Positions 35,233 to 48,365 are shown, counted from the first letter of the stretch. The stretch: 64,000 nt of DNA from Nepenthes gracilis (GCA_033239525.1 BSYO01000006.1:18004175-18068174), one strand, 5' to 3'. Notes: generated from the letters alone by a model not told the origin. Numbers and translations: made by a program.

Positions 35233-35748
35233 AACTCAAGTGCCTTGACGCGTGCAGACCTGACGGAGTAGCCAACTCCAGATCCTTCTGGGCTCGGAGG
35301 GGGCCTTTAGTTGTACTTTGCGATCGTAGGCTGCTGTAAAAAAGAGTTATTGACTAATCATATAATACAACTTTATACTTAGTTGTGCCATTTATTTTTT
35401 GTCTCTTGCTGTGCGTGAATGGTCTGCATGCTTGTCTTGGAAGTTTTGCCGCCCCTGTCCCTCGCGGTCTGTATCCTCGCATTAAATGCAGGTATGACAA
35501 CCGGGATTCTGGAAGGTGGTTGAGGTGATGTCGATTTGGTCACAAGGCCATCTCGGGCAAGGGCCATGATTGGTGATTGCTTGGGAATCACGACTCCCTC
35601 GAACCGGCACATGGCCCGGTCATAAAGCAAAGACGCCGTTTGAGTTAGCACTCTATTGCCTATTTGCGGCCGGCTTCAATGAGATCCATTTTTTTATACT
35701 TCCTTGTGCTGAAGGTTTTTGGCTTATTCCAAAGAGAGAGAGAGAGAG

Positions 35749-37791
35749 ATGGCAAAGAAGAAAGGATCCCGTTCCTCTTCCCGAGTTTCTCGTGTTGTTC
35801 ATCATGGGGTTAACAATACTGGGTCTGTCCTGACGACAAAGATCATTGCTGCTCTAATGGTGGACTACGAGATCCCCAACGACTAGGCCTACCGCGCTCC
35901 TGGCTCTACTGGTAGAGCCAATGCCCCTCTAGAGGGTTTCATCTCCATTCGTGAGCATCATCTGAAGGGTGGGCTTCGCTACCCCATGGAGCGTGAGCTA
36001 TACACACTTGTCGATGCGTTATGCATTCCCATTGCAAGGATTCATCCGAATGTCGTTCGCTATTTTGTCACCTTGTGCGTTTTCAGCCGACTTCATTCCT
36101 GCATGTTCAATGCAAAGACGGCGAAGGTAATCTTTCGCTTTTCTGAGTCAAAGGACTAGATTTCAATGTCGCCCCATGCTGGTTTTTACTTTCGGGAAAC
36201 CAACCTTAATTTGGTAAAGAATTGGAAGAACCGGTTCTTCTTCCTAGACGAGTCCTCGACTCGAAGTTCTCCAATGAGTGGGGTCCAATCCCCCAATATT
36301 TTTGCAGGGGGCAACTACCGAAGAGAAGAGCGACTCAGCAAAACTCATCGCAACGATCCGCTTGAAGATGGAGACATTTTCCATCTAGGGTCAGTATCTG
36401 ACCTCGCATGTTTTTGAGGCCGCCAGGTGGGGGCCGGAATCTGGATGGTCGATTGCCGATCCAGAGAAGAAGAAGTCTGACGCCATCGTGCTTCACGAGC
36501 CGTCGAGGGAACTTCTGGAGGAAAATGGCTCGTTACTGGAGACCTCGTCAAAGAAGGAAGTGGGGACTCCATTGAAGAGGTTGAGAGAAGCAGGTGGCAC
36601 CTCCACCCCGAGATTGTAGGGACAGGCGGCGAAGTCTGCCGCGCTTGCTGCATGTTCCACTCCGGAGTTGGTGTCAGACATGGAGCTGCAGGAGGGGGTG
36701 ACTGAACATTCACCAATTCCCGCAATAGTACTAGCTGAGTACGGAGTTCCCACAGTGGAGCTTTACTTTGGAGGGGAGTCCCCCGTGGGTCCTCTTGTCG
36801 ATTTGGAGCGACCGGAGGCGGCCGCAGTGTGCGTGCCAATAGTGGAGGTCGACACGCCAGAGCTAGGAGAGATGGAGGAGGCTAGCATTCCGAAGCCTAT
36901 GCAAAGACCATCTCATGCTTTGGAGTACACAGGATCGCCTGGCGGAGCGTCCGTGGAGGTGCACGTCCAGGAAAGTGCCACTGCAGAGGTGGAAGTCGTA
37001 GCCGGGGGGGACGAGCTCGCCTGGAGCTAACCTGGCCCTAAAGGCATTTGCGATGGAGGACTCGGGCGGAGCCCCAAGCGTTTTCTCACCATAGGAAGGT
37101 CATTGAGGTGGTTGCCGCGCTTGGAGCCCCTAAGCGTGCTAGCGTCGGGAGGTGGGCCTAGTTGCACGTCTGTGTTCCCTACCTAGGTATGATGGCCTTG
37201 ATGCGTGCATCTTTCCGTAGATTGGAACCTTGAGGTTCGCTAACCCTTCGTTTATTCTTGCAGGTCCCTGAGAGGTTCATCTTCCTCAACACGGTGCATG
37301 CTCAACTGCTTGAATTCTTTCACCAAGTCAGGGCGGAGTCCAGGCAAGAGACAGCACAATGTGCGAGAGCCGAAACCGTTGCACTCAGGGATGAGAATGA
37401 GTCACTGAAGGAAGAGATTGGGCTGCTGAGATAGGAGAGCGAACAACTGATTGGGCAGAGCAGACAGCTGACGGAGGAATGTGAGCGGCTCACGGAGGAG
37501 AACGGACGGCTGGGGCATGAGGTTTAGCAGTTGAGGGGATGGACTTCCACTATGGCGGATGGCATATCTCGCCTCACCACTGACCTTAGGCTGTGGCTCT
37601 CTCTAGAAGAAGTGTGCCTTGCACTCGACACCAAATTCTGGGATGATATCCGCCTGTGCCGCCGGATCGTCCCAATTGCACTTTTGGGCATTTTTGTGGG
37701 TATCTTACATCCAGGAAACACCGGGGTCCCTGACAGCTCCTATTTGAGAGACTTCTCAGGAGAGGATGGGCCGTTAGACTCGTTGGATTAG
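35749..37791 (+). pseudogene. Antisense ORF 2 of element E
   Basis: The ATG at 35749 (MAKKKGSRSSSRVSRVVHHG) follows a (GA)n run. In-frame TAGs lie at 35884-35886 and near 36158. The domain text ISIREHHLKGGLRYP, RIHPNVVRYFVTLCVFSRLH and LVKNWKNRFFFL parallels element C. After an acidic linker, a GT-AG intron is likely at 37187-37263. The last exon encodes a coiled coil (ENESLKEEIGLLR, ECERLTEENGRLGHEV) and the terminal DDIRLCRRIVPIA...SYLRDFSGEDGP. Stops and shifts inactivate it. Confidence 0.6.
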
Positions 37792-38379
37792 AATAGCTCT
37801 TGTATGTTTCGTTGTATAGTGCCACGCTATAATGTCGCTCATCCTTGATAAATGAAAGGCAGTCATTTTTTGTTGCACCTAGTGTCTTGAGTTGCATGAT
37901 GCAGCTTTTTGGATCTTTGTTCATTTATTAGAGGCTAAGCTGTGAAGTTATTGTTTCCAAGGCCCCAATCTGGCGCCTTCTTGCGCTGTACTTGTCCTTC
38001 ATCAAAGGATGTCATCATATCTTGCGCATTTAGTGGGATACTCGGTCCAGTAGGGTGGATGTTGTCGCTAACCTCGTGGAGTCGCACTAAGGGCCGGCTG
38101 AGTTTTCAGGCCGCAACAATCGGACTTCGGATCTTAGGCCTTTCCGCACACGATACCTGTCTTAGGTGCTCGGCCTCGCTCAAGGCGTCGTCGCTCTCGT
38201 GTGCTCGATCCTAACCCACGACTATCGTAAACTAAGGGTGCTCTCTTCTTTAGGAGAAGATTATTGCACACCTACCATTCTTACCCCCTAAGGTTTTTGT
38301 ATCCGCATGTTGTGGGAACTTTAAAAGCCCCAGGCTTGACACTTTGACCACCTGGGTCACTTGGTATGGAACCAAGGTT

Positions 38380-38660
38380 TTTGGGGCCGCATGGCCCTTC
38401 AGCGCAAAGCCACGATTTGGGTATGACCGCTTTCAGGTTTCTTAGCGCAAAGCCAAGTTGGTGGGCAGCTTAAGGCCCTTTCGACGCGGAGTTAAAGTCC
38501 AAATATGACCACTTTCGGGCCATCAATGCGCAGTCGAGGCTCGGATATGGCCACTTTTGGGCCACTCGGCATGGAGCCAAGGTTTTCGGGCCCCTTTGGA
38601 CTATTGACGTGGGGTCAAGGTTCAGATATGGCCATTTTTGGCAAACTTGGCACGGAGCCA
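38380..38660 (-). repeat. Degenerate minisatellite in element E
   Basis: The motif GCAAAGCCA / GGAGCCAAG and the 'atatgaccactttcgggcc' type block recur four or five times with irregular spacing. The array is at the same place as the 83-bp array of element C, between pol and the antisense ORFs, and shares words with it. It has decayed further. Confidence 0.6.
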
Positions 38661-38859
38661 AAACTGTGGTTTGCAGACGGATGAGGATCCGCCCAACTTA
38701 GGGTAGTCTAGGTCGTTTTGTTTTGAAATATCATGCATGCAAAACTCATATGAATGATCACACAAAATAATAGAAACAATCAATTTTATTAAATAAAAAC
38801 ACATACTATGTACAAGCATTCTTTATAATGTGCATGTGCCTTACCTGGGTTTAGAGAAA

Positions 38860-41133
38860 ACCTACTGGTAGTATTTTTTAAACATGGCGACATTCCAGGT
38901 CCGCGGGATCAACTTCCCGTCCTGGGTGCGTAACTTGTACACTCCATTCGGGAGGGTCGCCGAGACTAGAAAAGGTCCCTTCTAGTCTGGGGAGAGCTTA
39001 TTCTTACTCGCAGCCTTTCCCGCTGCCTCTACACTCCAGAGGACAAATTCTCCAACCTCAAGCGGGCGTGCTCTTACCCGTTTGTTGCGGTACCATGCAA
39101 TGCGCTGCTCATAGGCCGCTGTCCTCAAGCGGGCCACGTCACGCACCTCAGAGACCAAATCTAGGCTTTCCCTGAGCCTCAATGAGTTGGTGGCCGGATC
39201 AAAGCATTCGACCCGTAGGCCGAAAAGTCCTATTTCGACGGGAACAACCGCCTCAACTCCGTAGCAGAGGTTGAATGGCTTCTCTCACGTTGACTCCCAC
39301 GGGGTCGTGCGATACCACCAGAGTACAGAAGGCAACTCGTCCACCCAGGAGCCCTTGCATCTTCTATTTTGGTCTTCAATCCGTGCAGCATTGTGTGGTT
39401 CGTGACTTCAACTTACCCATTTGCATGAGAATACGCCACAAACGTGTGGACCAACCTGATGCACAGACTCGTGCAGTACTTGGTGAATCGCTTGCCGATG
39501 AATTGGCTTCCGTTTTCGATCACTATGACCACAGGAATCCCGAAATGGCAAACAATACTCTGGCAGACGAACTCCGTGGCATTCTACTCGGTGATTCGTG
39601 TTAGGGGAACTGTCTCTACCCATTTGGTGAAGTAGTCAATACCAACTATAAGAAACTTCCTTTGTCCGGAGGCCAGGGGCATAGGTCCAAGGATGTCGAA
39701 CCCCCATTGCATGAAAGGCCTTGGGGACTGGAGGCTGTGCAGCTTCATGCGAGGTAGGTGTGCCATGGATCCATGGACTTGACAGCTTTTACATTTCTTT
39801 ACGAACTCTGGGGCGTCACGCTTCATCGTGGGCTAGAAAATGCCTTGCCGTATAATCTTGAACGTGAGGTTCTTTCCCCCAATGTACGAGCCACATATGC
39901 CGAAGTGAACTACGCTCAGCGCGTACTTAGCTTTCTTGGGAGTAAGACACTTCAGGTAGGGAGTAAAATACCCCCGCCGGTATAGCCTGCCGTCGATGAT
40001 CGCGTACCAACCCGCTGTCTTCTTAATCCGCTTGGCCTCGTCTGCATTCATCGGAAACATCCCATCTATTAGACACCTGCGGTATGAGGTTATCCAGTTG
40101 TCATCTTCGTTGACCTGCAGCACCTCTTGATCCAGGCCATTTACACTTGTCACGGTCAGGACTTCCAGCATACTCCTAGTGTATTACTCTAGAGATCCGG
40201 CAGCAGCGTCCCTTGCCAATGGATCGACATTTTGATTTTTAGTCCTGGCGATGTGCTCAATCTCGAAATTTTCAAATGCCTAGATCTCAGTTTTTGCTTT
40301 CGCTAGGTACTTTACCAGCTGTGGGTTTGAGGCCTTGAAGACTTCTTGGATCTAGTTGACCACTAGCTCCGAGTCACTGTACACAACCAGTGCCCTTGCG
40401 AAACATTCTTTGGCCAAACGAAGTCCTGCAAGGAGGGCTTCGTACTCTGCCACGTTATTTGTGGCAGGGAAGGTCAGCGCTACCGAGTACTTGATCTTCG
40501 TCCCATCGGGAGTTTTGAGCACTATTCCGGCTCCGCCACCTGTTTGTGTGGAGGATCCGTAAACATTCAGAATCCACACGGGAGCATCCGGCAAGCTTGA
40601 GTTCTTCGAGCTGTTTGGGACATCTAAAGCCGAGGTCACCCCTTCGCCAATAAAGTTTGCCAAGGCCTGACCCTTAAGGGCTAGTCATGATTGAAACTCT
40701 ACGACAAACTCGCCCAACTCTATTGCACACTTGACTAGCCATTCGGAGGTCTCCGGCTTCTAGAGGATTGACTTCAACGGCTAATCAGTCAAAACAATGA
40801 TCTGATGTGCTTGGAAATAGGGTCTTAACTTCCGCGCATAATAGATGAGAATCAAGGCAATCCTCTCCGTGTGTGGATACCGAGTTTTCGCATCCGTCAA
40901 TACCCTACTCACATAATACACATGTCGCCTGTTCCCCTAGTGCTCTCTAATAAGCACGGAGCTTAGCATCATCTCCGACGTGGCCAGGTAGAGGTACAAA
41001 TCCTCATCCGCAGATGGTGAACTCCATAGAGGTGGGATGATGAGATATGCCTTTAGCTCCTGAAAGGCTTCCTCGTACCCGTCGGTCCACTAAAATCCGG
41101 ATGCCTTGGTTCCTCTAAGTGCCTTGAAGAAGT
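38860..41133 (-). pseudogene. Element E pol relic: RT connection/RNase H and integrase
   Basis: On the minus strand pol text begins abruptly at 41133 with FFKALRGTKAS, the end of the RT/first RNase H boundary. The first RNase H follows (YLYLATSEMMLSSVL, RIALILIYYARKLRPYFQAH). The second RNase H is at 40663-40352, where the catalytic aspartate of NVDGSS is Tyr (NVYGSST, codon 40559-40561), although ATNNVAEYEALLAGLRLA is well kept. The integrase zinc finger is at 40171-39833 (LSVVHFGICGSYIGG) and the core from 39826 (WGFDILGPMP, FTKWVETVPLTRITE). C-terminal text is at 39182-38982, with a YY-rich end near 38860. Stops are present throughout. Confidence 0.8.
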
Positions 41134-42100
41134 CCCCCGCTGCCAGCATAGCAACGAAAGCATTGAGTTTTAGCTCCTTAGAGAGCTGGGGGATCCTACA
41201 TCACCTTTACCTTCTTTCGTCTCCACCAACCGGGCGGATCAAGTGATCAAAGCTATTTCTCCTCCATCCGGCTGGAGGAGAACTGGCTCAAGAAACAGTC
41301 TGTGAACTCATCAAAAGAGCGGTAGAGTTTGGCTAGAGGCCGTGGAACCAGAGCAGCGCGTCCCCTTTAAGAGTGATGGGAAAGCACTAGCACATCACAG
41401 TCTCGCTCGCTCCCTGGAGGGACAGGTGAGTGCGAAACCAATTGAGATAGTCCATCAGATTCTTGCTCCCATCGTATCCCTCCAGCATCGGCATCTTGAA
41501 CTTACAGGGAAGCGGCTAAGTCTGAATGTCCATCACGAAGAGTGAACCTCGCAGGTTGGCAGAGAATCATTTGGACTTTTCTTTGAATAGGTGATCCCAC
41601 ATCACCTTTACCTTCTCCTCCACCGGTGGGTCGAATCTGCTCCTCTATGCATTAATGACATCGCGGAGCTCTGTGTGACTCCACAGATCCTATTGGGCGT
41701 GCTGGTCGCGATGGCTTCCCGTTCAGGGAAGTCGTGTGCTGCACGAGCTTGCGGCTATTTGCCTCCTCTCGCTGCAAGAGTTTTGGGGGTTGCGCCACTT
41801 TGGGCTCTCCTCCTGGTCGTCTCGGCTGGAGCGGCTTCCAACCACTGTCTAGGCCTTGCTACCAGAGGCCACCTGTGCCTCAGTGTCGTCAAGTTGGTTT
41901 CATCTGCCCTTGGGGGTTCTGGTACGACGCCTTCCTCTCCGAAAGGACGATGCCTGAGGGTCAATCTCTATCCACTGCATGCCTGTTCAGTCACAAAGGG
42001 CCTGAAATATCAGCCTCGTGTCACCCATCTCAGCGGCCAGCTGTCGAATGTCTGGCTATGGCCGCTTGTTGACATGACTACCCACCGAAGGGTCATCACT
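41134..42100 (-). pseudogene. Element E gag relic
   Basis: On the minus strand near 41560-41200 the text reads LPCKFKMPMLEGYDGSKN, MDYLNWFRTHLSLQGASETV, then a 'FPITLKGDALLWFHGL' block. This is the retrotransposon gag capsid domain typical of Tat/Athila. Stops interrupt it. At 41134 it runs straight into RNase H text, so the nucleocapsid, protease and most of RT are deleted. The 177-codon plus-strand frame over 41591-42124 is a shadow of this region. Confidence 0.7.
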
Positions 42101-42207
42101 GTGGGCGGCTACATCTCTAGCTGACGTACTGGCTTGCGCTATGGTGTTGACCATCTTGGTGTGAGGAGTTGAGTGCTAAAGGGAGACGCTAGACTTTTCG
42201 TTGCATT

Positions 42208-42227
42208 CCTATAGACAGCACCAATAT
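42208..42227 (-). other. Candidate primer binding site of element E
   Basis: Right after the 5' LTR the minus strand reads ATATTGGTGCTGTCTATAGG. It resembles the TTGGCGCCGTCTGTGGG-type site common in Tat/Ogre elements after C-to-T and G-to-A decay. The exact primer tRNA is not assigned here. Confidence 0.45.
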
Positions 42228-43125
42228 TGCATCCCGGGGTCCCGAATTGTCGTACAGGTTAGGGAGCCTTCAGATTTCTAATCTGGATAGAATCTCGAGC
42301 GTGTTCGGTCTCTGTCACTACAAACTTGAAACCTGCATAATACAAATTATAAACGATAGATCAGAGACCCGGCAAAATTTCTCCTACCAAAAAACTCCGA
42401 TACCCAAGTCAATAACTTCTCGCAATTAACAGAAAAAGGCGCACACTTAGAGGTGCGCAGAAATATACTGAGTATGCGATAGGAGTGCATGAATGCAAGA
42501 GTGAGGGATTATATGAGCGTTTGGCGAGAGGCCTGGCTCCCTATATGCATTGCAGAGGGTGGCTCACTCTCGTAGCTTAGAGAAGGATATGGAGGTTGGA
42601 TTTGGACACTGATTTGAGAACTCGATCTCTTGAGGTGTGCGTCTCACTGCACAATATGAAGCTGAATGTCTAGAATACGATCCCATCTCTTGTAAAAGGA
42701 GAGAAGATTTATAGGCTCCTTGGCTTGGAGCTTTGAGCGCGAGAATCCTTCCTATAGGAATTCGTCGACTATTGCCCAGTTGTGGCCACCGGCGTGCCAG
42801 TTGTCACCTTGTGGTGGCGGGGAGACGATCGTGCGTTGCAGGCCACGCCTGATCTTCCTCTTGCATTCAAAATGGCTAGTGAACTGTGAGCAGCGGTGTC
42901 AACCGCGACTGGCAAAACTGACCTTCTCCTCATTTACTTGTTTCCTCTGCACTGTGCCTGACGCTTGCGGCCGCATTACTGAGTTGTAGGTGGCGTCGAT
43001 TGGCTGTGAGTATTGGGTTGTCACGTAGGCTGTTTTAAATATTTGAATTTGGCTAGCCACTTGGACTGTTGTTTCCTGGATTGGGCTTCGCATCTTTTTG
43101 GACATTATTAATACTTGACCCAACA
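42228..43125 (-). repeat. 5' LTR of element E (right)
   Basis: It is 898 bases, TGCATCCC to CCCAACA, pairing with 32224-33105. Roughly a quarter of aligned positions in the first 250 bases differ by eye, mostly transitions. ATACT follows it, against ATATT before the left LTR. Confidence 0.88.
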
Positions 43126-44190
43126 ATACTATATATAAATGGTGTGATTATTGTATTATATATACATAATTTAAATAAATATATTTATATTTATTATATA
43201 TATTTAGTGTCTAGTGTTTCATATAATTTAAATTAATTAGATATTAGCCATAATATTATTAATTAATAAAATATATATCATGATCACATATAGTATAAAT
43301 ACATTAATTAAATTAACCATATTTATATAATAAATTATATTCCATAAAAATTTTTATTATATTAAATTGATTAGTTAGGATAAAATATCAATTTCTTTTT
43401 TTATTTGTCTCATGAATTAAAAATTAGAATATAATTTGATAGTTTTATCATAAAATTTTTACATAAATCTATTTAAATTAAAAATCTAACCCACTAGTAA
43501 TTTGCATGTCATTTAATTTATGAAATATATTTTATATTGGTAAAACATGCTATTTGTTTATTAATCTCAATTTATTGTACGTTGAATATGTAATTTTTAT
43601 TATGTATAATCGTATAATTTGTAAATGTTTTTTAATAAAATATGATATTTTGAATTAAAATATAATAATTACAAAATTTAAAAAAGAGAATTCTTTTTTC
43701 AACGATTGGTAGATATTGATTATACTATATAAAAAGGCAAATCAACCGCTCTTACCAAAACCAACATTACGGTCGATTTTCTCTTTATAAAGGGTGGGAG
43801 CAATCATCTTAATTTGATATTTATGAAGATCAAAATCTCTACTAGCATTCCTAATTCCGTTGATGCATATAATAATATTTAAAATTTACTAAAAATTATT
43901 GATAAGTAATTTGAGATTTTAGTAAAAGTAATTGTTAGTATCCTAATTATAAAATTTTTATCATTAAGGCTCATCAATGTTAGAAGTATGCGTGGGCATA
44001 TCATACAAATAAGAGATATAGTGGTGTAATTAAAAACTCTTGAGTGAATATACCTAAATCTTTTCTTACATATTATTTTTTAAACACACTTTTATTAAAA
44101 TAAAAAACCTTTAAAATTTCTTATAATACACATAAAAATAAATAGTTAATAAATAAATTTATGGCCATATCTATTCAATAGAAAAGAAGA
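43126..44190. other. AT-rich interval without visible genes
   Basis: About 1.07 kb of strongly AT-rich sequence right of element E. No coding frame, transposon terminus or RNA gene could be supported. The right end grades into the copia relic F. Confidence 0.6.
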
Positions 44191-44199
44191 CTTCCATTG

Positions 44200-47100
44200 G
44201 AATTAAATGAAAGCGTATTTATGGCAAAATAATAAAACAACAAAGTTTAAACCAATCAAAAGAAAAAATGTAAGATACCTCCACAAACTAACATTAAAAA
44301 GGAAATCAAATACTTCTTTTGTAAGAAGAAGGGATACGTGAAGAACGATTTCGTCAAATTATAAAATTGGGTTCAGAAGAAAAGTAGTTTAATTTTATTT
44401 ATTTGTAATAAATAAAATTGGTAGATCGAATTTAATTTTGTAATCCATATTATAAATTACTTGCAGGGTTTATAAATACAAAGAAACTAGCGAAAAGTAA
44501 GTAATGTATCTTTTCTAGAAATAAGATGCATTCACAAGTAAAGATAATCAAAACATCATTTAATTTAAAATAGTGGCTTTATTTTAAATTTGGAAAAGAT
44601 TTTCTATACTCTATGTTTATCAAAAATTTTGATTTCAATTTTGTGACATGTGCCTTTTGGATATTTTATTATATTTTTAAATTTATTTTTTAGTTTATTT
44701 TTTAAGTCTAATATTATTAAAATTATATATTCTTTGATTATTTTTATTGTATAAATTTACAAAGTAGTACCTCTTATAATACTATGCATATTGACATTGC
44801 TATTAAATGACATGTTATAAATAAATATTTTTCAATGTTGTGACAAAAGAAATTGTGACATATCTCTATAGAAAGAATTTAAAAATTAATAAATAATAGA
44901 ATTTTTGTACATTAGATTTTATTTATTTTAAAATTTATATGGATTGCATAAAAGACAAGTTGTCCAGCAAAATAAAAAATGTATCAGAGAAAGCTTGAAT
45001 ATATTAAAAGTTACACATATAAATATTTATAGTTTAGACATAGACTCAAATGGTTTAAAATATTTCATCACATTTATCGATGATTACTCATTATATATGT
45101 ATCTATATGTGCATCATAATAAGAGTAAAACATTTTATACTTTTAAAATATTTAGAGTTGAGGTAGAGAAATAATGCAAAAATATAAATTAAATTTGTGA
45201 GATTTAATAGTGATCAAAAATATTTTAGTAAATATACTAAGGATAGACAAGTGTCTTGTCTTTTTATAAAGCTTCTTCAAGGGTATTTGATAGTTACCAA
45301 ATAAATTATACTTAATTCTCCGGACGAAAATTATATAGTAGAAAGAAAAAAAAATGAATATTATTGGATATAGGGGTAGAGTATGTTTAGTAGGGCCAAT
45401 TTTTAAAAATTTTTATAAACTGAATATCTTAAAATGATTAAATCATATTCTAACAAAGATTATTCCAAACACTCCTTTTGAATTATAAAAAGATTAAAAA
45501 TTTAATTTACAACATATAATTATTTAGAAATATCCATCTAAAATAAGAGTTTACGACCCACAGGAGAAGAAATGAGATCCAAAAATTATAATTTGGTATT
45601 TTATCAGATATGCTGAATAGTCTATAAGATATAAATTTTGCTATCCAACTCAAATATTAGGAAAATTAAATCAAGAAATGTACCAGTTCTTGAGAATGAC
45701 TTGATCGATGGGAGTATTCAATTGAAAAACATAGTTTTTGAGAATAATTATTTAGATTCTTAGCCTTCCACTTCAAATGGAAACGATCGATTAAGAAATA
45801 TAATTTTTTAGAATGATTATTCAGTATCGCAACCTTCTATTTCAAGTGATAAATCAATTATTATTAACAATATCTTTCAAATTTAAATTAGTATTGAGCA
45901 ACCAATTGATATGCTTTTACAAATTGCTAATATCGTTCTTGATTTAGAATTGACATGAAATAATTGAACAATGTGCTTTTATTAAAATGGTTTGTACAAC
46001 ATTAAGAAAATCTATTAAAAAATAAAATCATTAATTTCTAATGATTATATTATCTATCTATAATAATCTAACTACAATATTGAAATTAAAAATAATCTTA
46101 ACACATTTTTACAAATCATGAATTACAATGAATCAAATTTATAATATAATCCCATGAAAAAGAGATAAATTTCATAATATATGATAGAATTTGAGATCTT
46201 ATTAAGTTATCTAATAGGGCAAAAGTCATAGTGTTCAAATAGATCTTTAATATAAAGAAAAACTCATTGGACATTATAAAAAGATATAAAGTAAGACCTA
46301 TTATTAAGAATTAATTAAAAAGGATGGAACTGATTACATAAATATATTTTCTCCTATATCTAAGAAATATTTTCTTCATATAGTTTTAATATTAATTGTC
46401 CATTTTGAAATAAAATTGCAACAAATTGATATAAAAACGGCTTTTCTTAATGGTTATATAGAAGAGGAGGTTTATATGAAATAATTTCAAGGATTCTTCT
46501 CCAATTTTAGCAACTAACAAGTATGCAAACTGAAAAAATACATATATGAATTAAAATAAACTTTCTGTTAGTGGTATTTATACTTTAATAATCTCATCTG
46601 TTTATTTGATTTTGAAGAGAATATTATATATCAATGTATATAATGTATCATCAGGTTTGAGTTATTGTGTGGATTAGAAAGCTTTCGGATTCCTTGCACC
46701 GGGTCAAATATGAATGGGTCCGGTCTTTACGTCTCTCAACCTAGATCCTAAATACCACAAATAGCTAATGAGATGTCAGAAGATTGATAGGACTCAGTTT
46801 TTTATTTATCGTTCAACGCTCAAATTAATAATCTTTTCGGAAGAATAGAAAAATGCAAAAATATGGAGGTATGCGAAATGTAAAATGCGATGGTGTTCGT
46901 ATGCAGAGGATACGAGTAAGGATTGGAGGAGGTTAGAGCTCCTGTTGTATACTTGGGGAATGGCTCACTATGATAGCTGGTTGGGCGACGATTTTGGAGG
47001 AAGGAGAGTTGGATTCCTTTCTTGCCTTTGTGAGTTTAGACTTGAACAAGTGTTCGAAGTTGAGCCCTGTAAGGTCCCCTTTCTCCGGCGAAGGGGAAGG

Positions 47101-48300
47101 GTATTTGTAGTGCTTCATGGTGAAGGTTTGGGCGTCAGAGCTAGCAATGGGTGTCCCGCTTGGGTTCGCCGCCTATTGGGCACTGGCAATGGTCACTGGT
47201 ATCAAATGTCATCTTGTGGTGGTGAGGGGACCGTCATCGGACATGGCTGACATGGACCTAACTATTTTTTGCTAGGTTTTGTTGAGCTGTTGCCAGGTCG
47301 GCCGCGGGCGTGGATGGACTTGACAATCAATTGAACTCGTCCGTCATTTGTTGGCATTCTCTGAGCCAACGTCTCTGCACTACCATTCTACCACCACCGA
47401 GGTGGGAGGTGGATGCGGGCCATGATTGGGTGCGCGATAGATGTTGTCAGATGGACCAAGGTACACCCCATCCGGCCCAAGGTCCACTTCATGACACTAG
47501 GCCTTGTACGTGGCTCTTTAGGCCTTGTACATGGCTCTTTGGGCCTTGTCGTTTAACTAGACACCTCTATCGGTTACGCCTCCTATAGGCAGGCTCATAT
47601 TCATACTTACAAGAATAATAAGAGTTTGTTGTATAATGTAAAATAATTTTTCCCTTATAGAATTCAGATATTTGATATGGGTGATATATTTTATGTCATT
47701 GGAATTAAGATTTATTAAGAAAGACTATGAAATATTTTAAGTTTGTCTCAGAAGGTTTATATCAATAAAATCTTAGAGAGATTTTAAATAAAGGATTGTT
47801 CATCAAATATAACACTTATTTTGAAAAACAACATATTCAGTTCAAAAAAATAACCAAAAAATAATATTGAAGGAGAACAAAGGAAAAACATTCTATATAC
47901 TTTCACTGTTAGCAATTATATCTATGTTTAGATATATATATGACCTAACATTGCTTGTACTGTAGAAATGTTAGAAAGATATCAGAATAATTGGGGTGTA
48001 GATCATGAAAGAGCTACTAAGAAAGTGATGAGATATCTTTAATATATCAAAAACTATATACTTATATATAAACGAATTGATAATTTAAAAATATTTGTTG
48101 ATTCACATAAATTAATGTATGAATATGTGTTTAAATTGAGGCTGACTTTGTTTCTTATTTTAAGGTTACAAAGTAAGATGTATGAATAAGGAATTTCAAA
48201 TCTGACCTTAGAGTGATGGATTCCATCTTCGGGCTATTAAAGATATACTACAACAATTTAATTACTTTTTTTAGTTAAAAATAATAAACATAGTAGTTAA
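44200..48300 (+). mobile_element. Element F: TNT1-like Ty1/copia relic, interrupted
   Basis: Decayed copia polyprotein text appears in order on the plus strand. A gag zinc knuckle is at about 44290-44370 (YFFCKKKGYVKNDFVKL, with first Cys, His and last Cys lost). Integrase is at 44943-45650 (THINIYSLDIDSNGLKYFIT, FIDDYSLYMYLYVHHNKS, IPNTPFEL, IGYAE-like text). RT is at 46310-46655 (QQIDIKTAFLNGYIEEEVYM), resuming at about 47650-48150 (IFDMGDIFYVIGIKI, MLERYQNNWGVDHERATKKV). The order integrase before RT identifies Ty1/copia. LTR G sits in the RT gap. The catalytic YVDD block is missing. No LTRs of its own were recognised. Confidence 0.75.
46658..47590 (-). mobile_element. LTR G: probable solo LTR of the Tat family inserted in copia RT
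   Basis: The left part (AGAAAGCTTTCGGATTCC near 46675, a 'taaataccacaaa' block near 46750, 'caacgctcaa' near 46813) parallels the LTRs of C, E and D. The GC-rich right half contrasts with the AT-rich copia text around it. AGGTT (46653-46657) and AGGCT (47591-47595) may be a mutated 5-bp target duplication. The right edge lacks a clear CA, so it is uncertain by tens of bases. There is no internal coding sequence, so it is called solo. Confidence 0.55.
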
Positions 48301-48365
48301 AATAAACAAATCAATATAAAATGTTTAGCCACAACAAAGCGCTTCAAAGAAGAGAAAGTCTGATG

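Larger units (their letters stand above)
32224..43125 (-). mobile_element. Element E: Tat-lineage Ty3/gypsy with both LTRs, internally deleted
   Basis: The LTRs at 32224-33105 and 42228-43125 bracket, on the minus strand from the right, a candidate primer site, gag, then directly the RNase H and integrase part of pol (protease and RT deleted), a degenerate minisatellite, and plus-strand antisense ORFs at 35749-37791, 34621-35232 and about 33470-33935. Flanks ATATT and ATACT form a 5-bp target duplication with one mismatch. The LTRs differ at many sites by eye, so the insertion is old. Lacking RT and protease, it could have moved only with help from a relative. Confidence 0.88.

Noticed and set aside
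35729..35749. (GA)n run before antisense ORF 2 of element E as a promoter element
   Set aside because: A simple repeat of this length is common. C has no equivalent before its ORF 2.
41591..42124. 177-codon plus-strand open frame
   Set aside because: It is antisense to element E's gag region and leader, outside the place where Tat antisense ORFs occur, and has no recognisable domain.
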